Of a DNA stretch of 64,000 nt, positions 24,201 to 34,800 are shown in pieces (position 1 is the first letter of the stretch; the number at the start of each line of letters is the position of its first letter). The position numbers were made by a program, and so were the translations under genes. This DNA is from Larix kaempferi. Taxonomy: Eukaryota; Streptophyta; Pinopsida; Pinales; Pinaceae. The DNA is taken from contig BSBM01000125.1 in NCBI GenBank assembly GCA_027924585.1, forward strand, positions 6,019,001 to 6,083,000. The letters are read 5' to 3'. A model generated the notes under the pieces. That model saw only the letters and a list, made by a program, of their open reading frames with translations. It did no database searches and had not been told where the DNA came from.

Positions 24201-25812
24201 TCAGAAGTGGTCCACATATATACAACAGTTTCATTTGAACATAAAGTACAAGAAGGGCAGCACCAATAATGTTGCAAAATGCCTCAGCCGACCACCGATC
24301 GTAGCGATAACCACCGTGCTCAACTCTTGTGGGCATGAGACATCTGATTAGCCGCTTCTCTACAAGAGCGATCCAGAATTCAACCACACATACAAGAGGC
24401 TCTTGGAGGGAAACCAAGTTCCAAATTTTCACCTCCAGGATGCACTACTATGTCACATGGGACACCTTTGTGTTCCTTCAAGCGAGCATGCCAAGATGAT
24501 TTGGGAAGCACACTACAGTCGGGTCACTAGGCATTTCGGGGTCGAGAAAACAGTGGCATTACTGTAGAAGTACTTCTATTGGACGAACCTTTGACAGGAC
24601 ATCGGAAAGTACATCCGATCCTGCACTGCCTGTGCCATTGCCAAACCGTCCATCAAGAAGCAACGCCTCTATACTCCGTTGCCTACTCCTAGTCGACCTT
24701 GGGAATCCATCTCCATGGATTACATGTCGGGCCTTCCTTTCACTAAGCACAACAATGACTGTGTGTTCGTGGTTGTCGACAGATTCTCAAATATGGCCGT
24801 AATGGCGGCCTGCAAGAAGAATATCATGGCAAAAGCCACTGCTAAACTCTTCTTTGAACGAGTGTGGGTACACTTTGGGATGATAGAATTTGGGATCCCA
24901 CAGTCTATCATCTCAGATCGGGACAGCAGGTTCCTTAGTACATTCTGGTCCATCCTATGGTCAATGCTAGACACGAAGCTCACAAAGTCCATAGCTTTCC
25001 ATCCCCAAACTGATGGCCAGACAGAGGTCGTCAACAAGATGATTGTCCACATTTTGCGCATGCACAACTCAAAGCATCCACGCACATGGAATGAGAGACT
25101 CCCCTATGTACAACATAGTTATAACCGGGCCCTCCACAGCTCAACCGATCACAGCCCCTTTTAGGTGGGCTTGGGATTCCAGCCACTATGTCCCATCGAC
25201 ATAGCCATGCCATTTGCAGCTACTCAGACTGATTCGGCTCATGTCCAGTCTGAAGTCTCCAAGGCAAACAACTTCATTGAGTGCATTCAGCACATTCGCC
25301 AATTGGTTCATGACATATTGGACATAGCCAATGCTAAGTACAAGCAGCGACATGATCAACATCGGGTGCAACACAACTTCCAAGTGGGCGACAAAGTGTG
25401 GCTACATTTGCAGAAGGAATGCCTCGCTGGACCCCACCGCAAGCTTCACTCGCTTCAATATGGGCCATACACCATCACCAAGGCTGTCGAGGACAATGCC
25501 TTTGAGCTCAGTATTCCACCATTCCTTGGTCTGCACCCAGTGTTCAATGTGGATCGCCTTCGACCCTACTTTCCACCTCTACTGGACACATCAGACGTGG
25601 CAGAACAACTCACACCAACAGAGTTAAACCCAGACTGCATGGAACAAGCCACAACTGATCGGATTATGGACACACAGATCAAGAACAGCCACCAGCAGAA
25701 GATCCAGCTATATCGAGTTGTCAAAGCAGGCCAACTCCTTCACCAGGGACCAAGTTCAACAGAAGTTTCCTCATCTCATGGAGGGACTCAATGCAATGGG
25801 GACCATTGCTTC
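21245..25812 (+). pseudogene. gag-pol polyprotein of element A, broken
   Basis: Starting at the ATG at 21245, one frame runs to about 23130, then a single missing base near 23131 shifts it; the new frame continues through the integrase. Gag lies at 21500-22050 and a knuckle-like C-X-X-H segment (KWCEFHKSPIHNTSEC) near 22192. Protease (FIVDSGSQKNLI) is at 22468-22503. RT spans about 23160-23800 with YMDD at 23507-23518. RNase H is about 23930-24330 with TDAS and TDHRPL. Integrase has the CTAC zinc ligands near 24625 and the three core acidic residues in SMDY, ISDRDSRF and GQTEVVN (24711-25030). A LHPVFNVDRLRPY tether at about 25530 leads to a short, frame-broken end resembling a chromodomain. 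In-frame stops near 21447, 21549, 21726, 22502, 22884, 23114, 23341, 24349, 24567, 24592 and 25162 prevent expression. Confidence 0.9.
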
Positions 25813-25814
25813 CT

Positions 25815-25827
25815 AAGGGGGGAGGAA
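25815..25827 (+). other. Polypurine tract of A
   Basis: AAGGGGGGAGGAA directly precedes the 3' LTR and would prime plus-strand synthesis. Confidence 0.85.
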
Positions 25828-26474
25828 TGATCCAGGAGGATATTGGTGGCCACCCGCCTATTCCACTTGGACCCCCACCATTGTTTCTTTAGTTTGTCAG
25901 TTTCCTTAATTGTAGCACAATTTACTATTTTTGGCAGTTTTCGGGTCCTAAACTTCCAGAGCCGTTTTGAGGCCCTAATTGACGTTTTTTCAGCATCTGA
26001 TGGTTAGGAAAATATGAGTCCGTTTCGGACTAGATATGAGTCCGTTTGGGACTAGATATTTGCCACTTATGAATGTAGTCCTTGAATAGATCTTTCTAAC
26101 GATGTATCATGTGCGTCAAACGGAGGTAGTATGCCAAAGTTACGACCCTGAGAACTTGATGTACCAAGTTACCCAACGGGGCCCATATTCTAGCGTTTCA
26201 CCTCCTAGGGTTAGGTTTTCGGATGTGTAGGGTTTCCCTTGTTTCTCAATAATATATAGGCCTTCGAGCCTCATTGTAACACAGAGTTCAAAGGCATGTA
26301 GCCGCCACATCTCTTCTCAGAGATAAGCTACCAACACTCTAGCTAGTTTATTTCCATCCTGTATGTAAACAAGTTTCAGTTCTTTGAGCAATGAAATGAA
26401 GTGTTATTTCCGTTGCATCTTTGTTTTTATGGGTATTTTTGTATTTTGTTGCGTTCCTGCATAAATCCGGATCA
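25828..26474 (+). repeat. 3' LTR of element A
   Basis: 647 bases, TGATCCAGG to CGGATCA. ATATGAGTCCGTTT is present twice, 22 bases apart, near 26014-26055, which accounts for most of the length difference from the 5' LTR. The TATA-like site is near 26253. Confidence 0.93.
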
Positions 26475-29386
26475 ACCCCAAAAATTTCAGACACCTTCAG
26501 TATAAACAAAAAGTCTTAATTCACTATATACTTTTCAGACATTACTTGGAAGCAGTAGAAGTTTTAATCAAAGTTAGACAACTTGCTTATAACAAGGACA
26601 TCCAACACTAACATTCATAAATGAAATGGCATTATTCATTGATAATTTAGCTCACTATATGTAATGAAAAATTTGAACCTGCTGCATATGAAAATAAGAC
26701 CTCTAGCATGTAAAAATCAAACTCTAAAAGTGTTTTTTAGACTTCCTTTTATAAGGCAGGGTAGTCTCAAATACTTGCAATTTTAATAGAGAAACTAAAT
26801 CCTTTTTTGGTTATTATCTTATAGGTGTGAAGGATTGGTGGAGGTAGGTTTGTTCAAGAAAGTGACACTCTCCTGAGATGTGTGACTTAGGGAAGCAGAG
26901 AGGGAAGGAGGTTTAGGGATTGGAGAAAAAGGATGGAGAGAAAAAGTAGCAAGCCCGAGGTAGAAAGGGGGAGGGAAGAGGAAGAAGAGAGGATGAAGAT
27001 GGAGAGGGGATAAGGGAAATAAAAGGGGAGAGAAGGGGGATGGAGGAAGAAGAAGATAAGGGAAGGCAGGAGGAAGAAGCGAGGGTAGGATGCATGGGAT
27101 AGAAGAGGAGGAATGGAGGATGTAGATGGAGAAGAGAGTGAAGGGGAAGTGGAAGGAAAAGAGGGGGCAACGAAGTGATAGGTGAATAAAAGAAGGAGAG
27201 CGAAGTTAGTAGATGGAGCAGCGAAGGTCTACAAGGAAAGGGGGAGAGGGAGCGAGCTCAATGGAGGGAGGAGCGAAGGTAGGAGAGGGAAGAAAGGGAG
27301 GATGCTAGGGAAATAATTTTTCTGCAATTAGGGTTTTAACACAAAAAAGGGTTGAATTAGTTTTTTTTTTTAAATTAATTTTATATAAAAAAAATTAAAG
27401 TAAGAAACAATACTTAATTACAAAATAGCAAATAGAACTAAAATAATATAATATACACAAAAAAAAGACTCAGAAATTAGGGTTTAAAAGGAGAGCAACC
27501 TAGGGGTTTTAGAGAAATTTACCCTAACCCTAGAGCATCAAGGAGGATGGCCCTCCTCTTGAGATGGTACTTGCCAAGTTTGGAAAACTAGGGTTTCCTT
27601 CAACAACTACATAAGTGGGTTGAAGAAGCCCTAATTAAGACAAACCTTGGAGACCTAAAGCTCAAGCTTAACAATGCTAGGGTAACTAAAGATTGAAAAA
27701 TGACTTAGCTAGGACAAAATACAACATTAATGGCTACCATTCAACCTTAGACAAGTACACACCCAACATTTAACAAAGAAATATCAAGATAAGAGACCTA
27801 TATACCTCCTTGTGCATGTGTTAATCAAACAACTCCTAGCATCACCTTAACAAAGAGCAAGAGTAAATATACTTCAAAGATTTGTCCCCAAACTAGCAAG
27901 TACATCCATCCTCAAGAGGTGCGCATCACTCCATGAGCCCAAGTAGGGTAAAAATCAGAAATAAAAGTTTGATCCCATAAGTTGTTATGTCAAAATGAAG
28001 CAAGGAAAAGTTTATTTATACTTTTTCACACTCACTTTACAAAAATAAATAAAATCCAGGCTGACATGCCTTTTTAAATGTCAATTTGAAATTATAAAAT
28101 GTCAACTTAAAATTAAAACAACAATAATATAAAATAATAAAATATGTGGGTAATTTGGGGTATTTTCCCAAGTCTGAAGGCCAAACTGCAGAGGGGGGAG
28201 GTCGTCATGCCCCATCTAACCCCAATAGTGGTGAAAATACCTCAATGCCCCCCCTTAATCAAAGAGCTGCATCCTGGCTGAGGATGGTATCATCATCTGG
28301 AGGATCCCTAGAGAGGGAGGCGCTGGTGAACTGGAGGGCTAGGAGGGTGTGTGAGGTGACTTGGAGGAACAACATGTTCCGTAGTACTGAAAAATATGCC
28401 ACTGAAGTGATAAATCAAGGTTGGAGTCATGTGACCCAGTGACCCACCCCTGGAAGCCCCAGACACCAACCTCAGGGCTTCAAGCCCTTTTATGAGGCAA
28501 CCAACAATGCTACTAAGCCATAGTACTTCCAAGGGAGAAATCAAAGGGTCAGGCCATAACCCCCACTCAGAAAAAGATGGCTAAACACCCCTTCTGGTCA
28601 GAAAGATGACCTCCTCTCCCTGGGGCACCTCTACAGGTGCGCTGGTATTGGTACCACGTAACAGGTCCCTTAACAATTTTCTCTTATGTGTTAAATTGGC
28701 GAGACTATTAAGAGTTGGAAATAACCATCCCAAGAAGATAAAATGTTGAAATCAAATATGCAATACACACAATGTGTGGATTGTTGCAAGTCTCATATAT
28801 ATGCTCAATGAATGAAGTACATACATATCATAGCCTCCCCTTAAGGCTAGGATAAAATCCAACCACCCAAGATGTCCTAGCTAGCGCTAATCAACAAACC
28901 CTAGCTCCTCCAAGTGCAAGAATCCCTCCAATACTATAAGGCAAGACGTTCTCCTCCTCCTCTTTCCCAAATACATCCAAGGGTTTTCAAACCCTACTCT
29001 CTAGCCTCTAACCGATGAAACTTCGACTCTAGAATCCAATATGCCTTAAGAGACTAAGAAACCTTGTTGCCTAAGAAAGAAAGAGAGTAATTGTACAAAG
29101 GAGAATCTCAAGAGAGTCTCTAATGGATTCTTGTCTCTCTTCAATCAACACCATTTGTAATTAAGAAAAATAACTCTACTATATAGCTTGCTGGGAGGGA
29201 AATGTGAAAGCCAAAAAATAGGTTAGAATCTCTTTTCTCCTCCAATGATAATGTTTTCTTTTGTCTTTGTAAAATGTAGCTAAAATAGAGGCATTTTAAA
29301 CCCTTTGCCAAATTCGTGGATGAATTTGGAGCTAATTTGGATATGCTATGCTTTTCTTCCTTTTGATTATATTAACTTTCTCAACA

Positions 29387-29484
29387 CCCCCACTTTATTC
29401 TTTAATTATTTAGATGCCCAAAATAACCACAAATTCCCCCACTTTATTCTTTAATTAATTGGATGCCCAAAATAACCACAAATT
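29387..29484 (+). repeat. Two tandem copies of a 49-bp unit
   Basis: CCCCACTTTATTCTTTAATT and GATGCCCAAAATAACCACAA occur twice with a period of 49 bases and few differences. Confidence 0.8.
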
Positions 29485-30341
29485 CCCATTTATCTATACC
29501 AAATGTATCATGCCCATGTGAAAAAGAATCAATATGAAGAAAGAATAAATTGAATTATTGTTCATTTGATTTTTTTGGTCTTCAAACATATCGCTCTAGC
29601 AACTCTTTGCATTGTGTGGAAATAGAACTCTTGAGTCTTAATCTCCTTTTTTTTTCTTTTATAATATCCACTTACACTTTAACAATCCACTTTTAACTTT
29701 ATAAAATAAAGATCAGTCATAAATCTTAAACTCTTTTTAAAAATTCATAATCACTTAATAATAATGCATGCTTAGGCTTAATGCTATTTTTATGAAAAAT
29801 AATGGACTATGAGTAAAATGTTTTATTATATGATGAAGGCATACATGGAAAGGGTGTTTTTATTGGTGACATTGAGGCCCCATCTAATTGTATAACAAAA
29901 AGCCATACCTTATGACCTTTCTAAATAACGACCCACCTTACTCCTTTATGAGAACCCACGTGAATGAAATAGTGTGTGGGATGTGTGCTGTCGGTTGATG
30001 CATATGAACATTGGATTAAGAATAGTTTTCTGGTGGGCCCACCTTACAACGTATAACATATTATATGCTTAAACCATCACGCCTACCAACTTTCACACGT
30101 GCGTGAATCATCTTCCGAGAATTTTTACAGTCGTTGATTTGGATTGGTAGGGGCTCCATTCACCGTTCGAGGGGATGGAGTTTTATGCTCTCCTCGATAA
30201 CCCCGAATCCATTGAGGGCACTCAGATCAAACTTATTGGAAGTTTGGAACCGTTCGTGGTCCCTCCCCTCCAAGAACTTTCCTGATTGTGATGTATGGGG
30301 CGAAATGTGAGACTAGAAGACTTGTGGAGAATTTGGAACGA

Positions 30342-30427
30342 TGGAACCTAGTACCATATGTCTCCAACATTGTGAACATGCTAGTGGAACCTCGTACCAT
30401 ATGTTTAGAACATTGTGAACATGCTAG
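30342..30427 (+). repeat. Two tandem copies of a 43-bp unit
   Basis: TGGAACCT-GTACCATATGT and AACATTGTGAACATGCTAG are repeated with a period of 43 bases. Confidence 0.85.
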
Positions 30428-32410
30428 TTGGTTTTTTTAGGCATTGGAACTATGCTTCTCAAGTCCAAAAACATGTAATTTTATGCATTTTGCAACTGTG
30501 AGGAAGAGGAAGACGACTGATCCGCTTTAGGAGTTGAAATTTTGTTAATGTCTTAGCTCTATGGATGCTAACATATTCCTCGGAAGATTTAGTCAATCGT
30601 TAATTGCGTTGGGTGAATTTTGTAGTTGAAAATTGATGGAAAGTTCGTCTACAAAAACTACATCTACAAATTGCTCTCACTATGATGCGTTTTGGCTCTT
30701 GAAAATGGAGATGAATGATCCTTGGGTATAGAATTCAATTTTTTTTGTCTCATTTTTGGCTTTGAGGCATCGGAGATATGGTTTTTGAGCACAAGAAAAT
30801 GAGCTATGTGCATTTTTTTTTGCTGCTTGTGCGCTTTGCATGGGGCCGAACAAAATGTGTGGTATGTAGCTCCTGTCCTTATCAACAACCTCCTACAATT
30901 TCTCCTTGAATGGTGGACCAGAGAAATAGAACTATCCAAAACCATTAAAATTGCGTATCCGTTTGGTTAATGAGATTGATAATACTGTATCTCCTGCATA
31001 CTATGTCCAAATGACGTGTTGTTAGAGGCAGTGCATAGGAGACATAGAGGGATTTCCAACGACTGTCTACATGACGTTTTTTGATGCCTATTTGATATAT
31101 TTTTTTAATAAGAAGGGAAAACTACGCACCTTTGCAGAGATTTTTTTAATGTTACGTTTTTGTATTTTTAGAGGTTGAAATTGAATTATGTCAGCTCCAT
31201 GATGTTCAATGACTATAAACATGTATGAACCAATCCTTGCCTTCATATGTGCCAATTTTGCATGTAGGTCCATTTTGGTCTAAACTGGGGTCCACCACAT
31301 TTTCATACTTCTGTAGCTTGGAATTCATTTATGTCATCTCCAACATGATTAGTGACCTCAAAAACCTAGTCTAAGCCACTCACTATGCCTAAATCACTTT
31401 CTCGGGCTGAAAACTCAATTTCACCCAAAGTGGGCTCCATGGGCTAAAACTATTTTTAATGCTTATGAATGTTGAAACTGAATCCTGTTAGATCCTTGAT
31501 GATCGATGAGCTCCATAAACTTGCTTAATCCATTTATTGCATTCAAATATGTCATTTGGTTGAATTGCAAAATTTGGCCTAGTGCAGGTCCCACATGCAA
31601 AACTAGATTTTGGGCCATGAGCCTTTTTAGGTGACAACAATGTGTACATGAACTTCATCTTTTCACACACACATAGTTTCCATCATTTGAAAATTGTCTC
31701 TAATGCAGATTTGATTTTTGGCCATATATTTCTTCATGATTTTGTAATTTCCTGCACTTGTAATGTCTTGTCGATTTGACATAAGTTAAGGTTGGAATTA
31801 TTAAATGATGTAATATTATTATTGAAAAAAGATAGGAAAGATTGTTGTATTTACAACTATCATAAAGTGAAATTTATATTTGTTTTATGCATGATAAGAT
31901 TGCCCTAGAGGGTTGAAACTTTTTTTCTTTTTCTTGGATTGCCTTGTTGACTGGGTTGTTAAGAGGTGAAATATTTTCTATTGTTTTTGTTGTTTTATCA
32001 TATTCTATAACAACCCTGAGATTAAAAATTCAGTGTCAAAATTTAGAAAACCTCTAGGAAAGAGGTGGAATTTTTTGAGTTGCATTAATTGCCCTAGTGC
32101 AGAAAAATTTATATAAATGATACCCTCCAAGATATTGATATTGTTTTTTTTAACTGAAATGGATGGTAGATTTTATTAAAAAGGGAGAGGAGAAATCCTC
32201 AACAAACACAGATACATAAAACCATAATGAGGCTTTCTGTCTGAAAGTCCAAAAAGGAACCAGATGTGTCTATGCCATGTTCAAACTTCCTATCATGAGA
32301 ACTAACCTCTAATACTATATAGCAGAAGTTATACTGTCTTACATATTCGCCCAACAAAATTACAAAAAAGTGTTGTCAATCTAAAACATAAACCATGGAA
32401 CTTGGTCCTC

Positions 32411-32602
32411 CTACTTGATTGGAGGAGGAGCAACTAATGAAGCTTCTGCCTCCTCCTTTTCCTTTTGCTTCTTATGGAGATCAACAATTTCTTTCTCCAG
32501 GGACTCCACTTTAGCTTTCAAGTCCTCCATTTTGTCTTCCTGTTGGTCCAGTCTGTCTGCCATTAGGTCCAATTGAAGTTGGAAATTCCTGTTCTCATCC
32601 AA
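32411..32602 (-). pseudogene. Coiled-coil reading frame in the LINE 3' region
   Basis: A 63-residue frame rich in Lys, Glu, Asp and Leu with heptad spacing (DLMADRLDQQEDKMEDLKA, VESLEKEIVDLHKKQKEKE) predicts a coiled coil of about 45 residues. The frame extends upstream with stops near 32610 and 32650. It lies downstream of RNase H on the same strand, where LINEs usually have no coding sequence. It may be a remnant of host sequence carried at the LINE 3' end or of an older insertion target. Not recognised. Confidence 0.4.
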
Positions 32603-32925
32603 TCTCTACTGGTCTTCTTCCTCCTGCCATTCTTCCCAGCAAAGATCTCTACTGCTTATGTCTCACTCCAACTGGTCCACTCTCCAACTCAGTCAGTGTA
32701 GGCCATGATTAAGCTTTCGAACCCCACATTCTGTGCAACAGAACTACTGTCATTCATCCTCGTCTCGATTCATTGTCTCCTACTCACCTTTTTCCCTCCG
32801 ATTGTTAATCCCTGGCCAGGAAAACACCAGAGAATGAGCTGAGGAAATCTAAGGAAGAATGCATACGAATCGGAGGTGAGAGATTTATATTTCAAATTCC
32901 TTCCTCTGCCATTAGCATTATTTCC

Positions 32926-34311
32926 TGTAACGTCCCCATCTTAACCCCATGGCATTAAAATTGTAAATGATGTAATATTGTTATGAAATCATGGTGAGGA
33001 GCTCAAGGCCAAGGCCCCGCCATCGATTTATTGATGCATATGGTTTACGTGCTAGCCAGGCACAGTGGAATTTCGGATATTATGTAAATATGCATTTTAA
33101 TAAAATACCCACAACTAGCTATGTAATGCAACAAAGAGATGGGGGCATGATTTTACAAGGAATTGGAAGGGAAACATTCAAACCCTTGGAGCCAATCAAG
33201 TCAAGCCAAGTGTCAATGAGAGAACCCATCAAACCCTCAACTACCCATGTTGAATTTTGTACCCAATCATTGATTTCTCCCAAGAGTTGGTTGAGGTAGT
33301 TAATGCCTTGGAGAATGGGGGGTATGGTTGCCCAAATTCGAGTATGGGCAAGCCACCCTGCATGGAAAAACGTGTTTGGCTTCTTGGGCAAGAAAAGAGC
33401 CATGAATTGCTCCCCAAGCCATTACCCATCAACCAGTTTTGCCCCTCTCACATTTTTGGAGCTGCTTGGGCGTTTTTCCTCCATGTTTTTCCTGTGTTTC
33501 TTTGTTTTCAGTGGGGAAGAGGGCGTTTTTGTGTTGCAGAGCTGCTAGAAGAAGAGGGAGCTCGATTTGGGGTTTCAATGAGGCCGTTTTGGCAATTTGA
33601 AATGCTCATAACCTGTGGGAGAAATCGGGTTTGCTCCCTGTGGTCGAATTCCCCTTTCCACAGTTCATTTTGGTGTGCCTACGTTTTGGGGAAAACCCAT
33701 GACCATCCTGTTGTAAATTCCATTTTTAAATGTGTATCCCTGCCCAATGATTGTGCTTGCTGTGTGAGAAAATAGTATGTTGGGGTATGGGTTATGGGTC
33801 TTCATTGTTTTGGCTTGAGCTTGAGTGCAAGCAGCCATGGTTCTGATGTAGCCTGATAAACCCAGCTATGGACTGGCTTTGCTCAAATGAAATGCTTAAT
33901 TGGCTGTGTATCAGATGAATGTCCCATTTTCCTTGTAAGAATCATGCCTAGCTCAGGGGTGGCCTTTAGATGGACTGAGTATATGCCGTCGAAGAGCCTA
34001 CGGTTGGGTGGAACGTTGCAGCGACATAGCTAGTTGTTTTGGGACAATTGCACAATGAAGATAAGTTTTTTTTGTCTATGTATCTACTCCTGCAATGCTT
34101 AAATTAATGACTGTTATTGATATGTTGAATGCATATGAAGAGTGTGTGGATGAATATGTTTTATTCCGCTGTGCATGTTTAACTGATTTGCATCTGCACA
34201 CATTTAATTTATGGCTGTGAATCTAATGAATGGGCTGAGTTTTATGAAAAGCCCCAGAGATTGCCATCATGTACCCTTCCTTTCCTTGGATAGATGGGTG
34301 GGTACGTTACA
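32926..34311 (+). repeat. 5' LTR of element C
   Basis: 1386 bases. GGAGCTCAAGGCCAAGGCCC occurs about 70 bases in. A 172-codon frame at 33257-33775 is open here and at the matching place in the 3' LTR, but is broken in the related solo LTR at 57992-59306. I do not call it a gene. Confidence 0.95.
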
Positions 34312-34314
34312 GAA

Positions 34315-34325
34315 TGGTATCAGAG
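34315..34325 (+). other. Primer binding site of C, initiator-Met tRNA
   Basis: TGGTATCAGAG lies three bases after the LTR end; the match stops at TGAAGG where AGC would continue. Confidence 0.85.
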
Positions 34326-34479
34326 TGAAGGTTGCAACATTTGGGCCTTCATGGGCTACCTATCACAGCTTGCAGGGGTAAGTATGCTTCCTGCTCATTA
34401 TAGACCCTTAAGAAAAATTTCAAACTTTCAAATTTTCGAAAATTTTTCTAAGTGTTTTTGAAAATTTTTCTAAGTCTGT

Positions 34480-34800
34480 ATCCGGAAGAACTTAGCAAGT
34501 TTGTCTGCAACGACGGAAGAACTCAGCAAGTTGGTCCGCAACGACGGAAGGACTTGGCAAGTTGGTCCAAAATTTTTTCTAAGTGTCTTTCGGCGGAAGA
34601 ACTCGGCAAGTTGGTCCACAACGGCGGAAGAACTCAACGAGTTGGTCCGCAACGACAGAAGGACTCAGCGAGTTGGTCCGAAAATTTTTCTAAGTGTCTT
34701 TCGGCAGAAGAACTCGGCAAGTTGGTCCACAACGGCGGAAGAACTCGGCGAGTTGGCCCGAAACAAGTCGGAAGAACTCGATGAGTTGCTCCGAAACAGG
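34480..34800 (+). repeat. 31-bp tandem repeats in the C leader
   Basis: About nine units with the core GAAGAACTCGGCAAGTTGGT, spaced 31 bases, are grouped in a higher-order block of about 111 bases that also includes CTAAGTGTCTTTCGGC. Because 31 is 3n+1, the same peptide words recur in rotating frames, giving spurious frames of about 110 codons. Confidence 0.85.

Larger units (their letters stand above)
20579..26474 (+). mobile_element. Element A: Ty3/gypsy chromovirus-like element
   Basis: 5896 bases with LTRs of 625 and 647 bases (TGAT to ATCA). The uninterrupted sequence at about 285-310 shows the empty site, GGACAACCCCAAAAA. The duplication is ACCCT at 20574-20578 against ACCCC at 26475-26479, one base changed. 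It carries an initiator-Met primer site, a full gag-pol with domains in the order gag, protease, RT, RNase H, integrase and a possible chromodomain, and a polypurine tract. The LTRs differ by about 33 substitutions by eye (about 5 percent), so it is much older than B. Multiple stops and at least one frameshift make it inactive. Confidence 0.95.
19874..28663 (-). repeat. 5' LTR of element O, split by element A
   Basis: On the minus strand it starts TGTTACGTGGTACC at 28663 and ends CCTGATAACA at 19874. Removing A leaves about 2.88 kb. It matches the window-start copy across all the overlap, apart from small indels, including about 50 bases present near 2000-2040 and missing here. Bases 19874-20296 have no partner only because the window begins too late. 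The purine-rich tract is at 26880-27310. Non-coding. Confidence 0.8.
28664..32128. other. Unassigned AT-rich DNA between O and the LINE
   Basis: No long frame, no clear LTR pair and no recognisable protein. Two local tandem duplications stand out: a 49-bp unit at about 29387-29484 (CACTTTATTCTTTAATTA) and a 43-bp unit at 30342-30427 (TACCATATGT with GAACATGCTAG). The segment next to 28664 would carry the target duplication of O, but the other flank is outside the window. Probably decayed repeats. Confidence 0.5.

Noticed and set aside
34480-34800. 31-bp repeats as a possible CRISPR array
   Set aside because: Units are contiguous with no unique spacers and lie in a plant retroelement leader.
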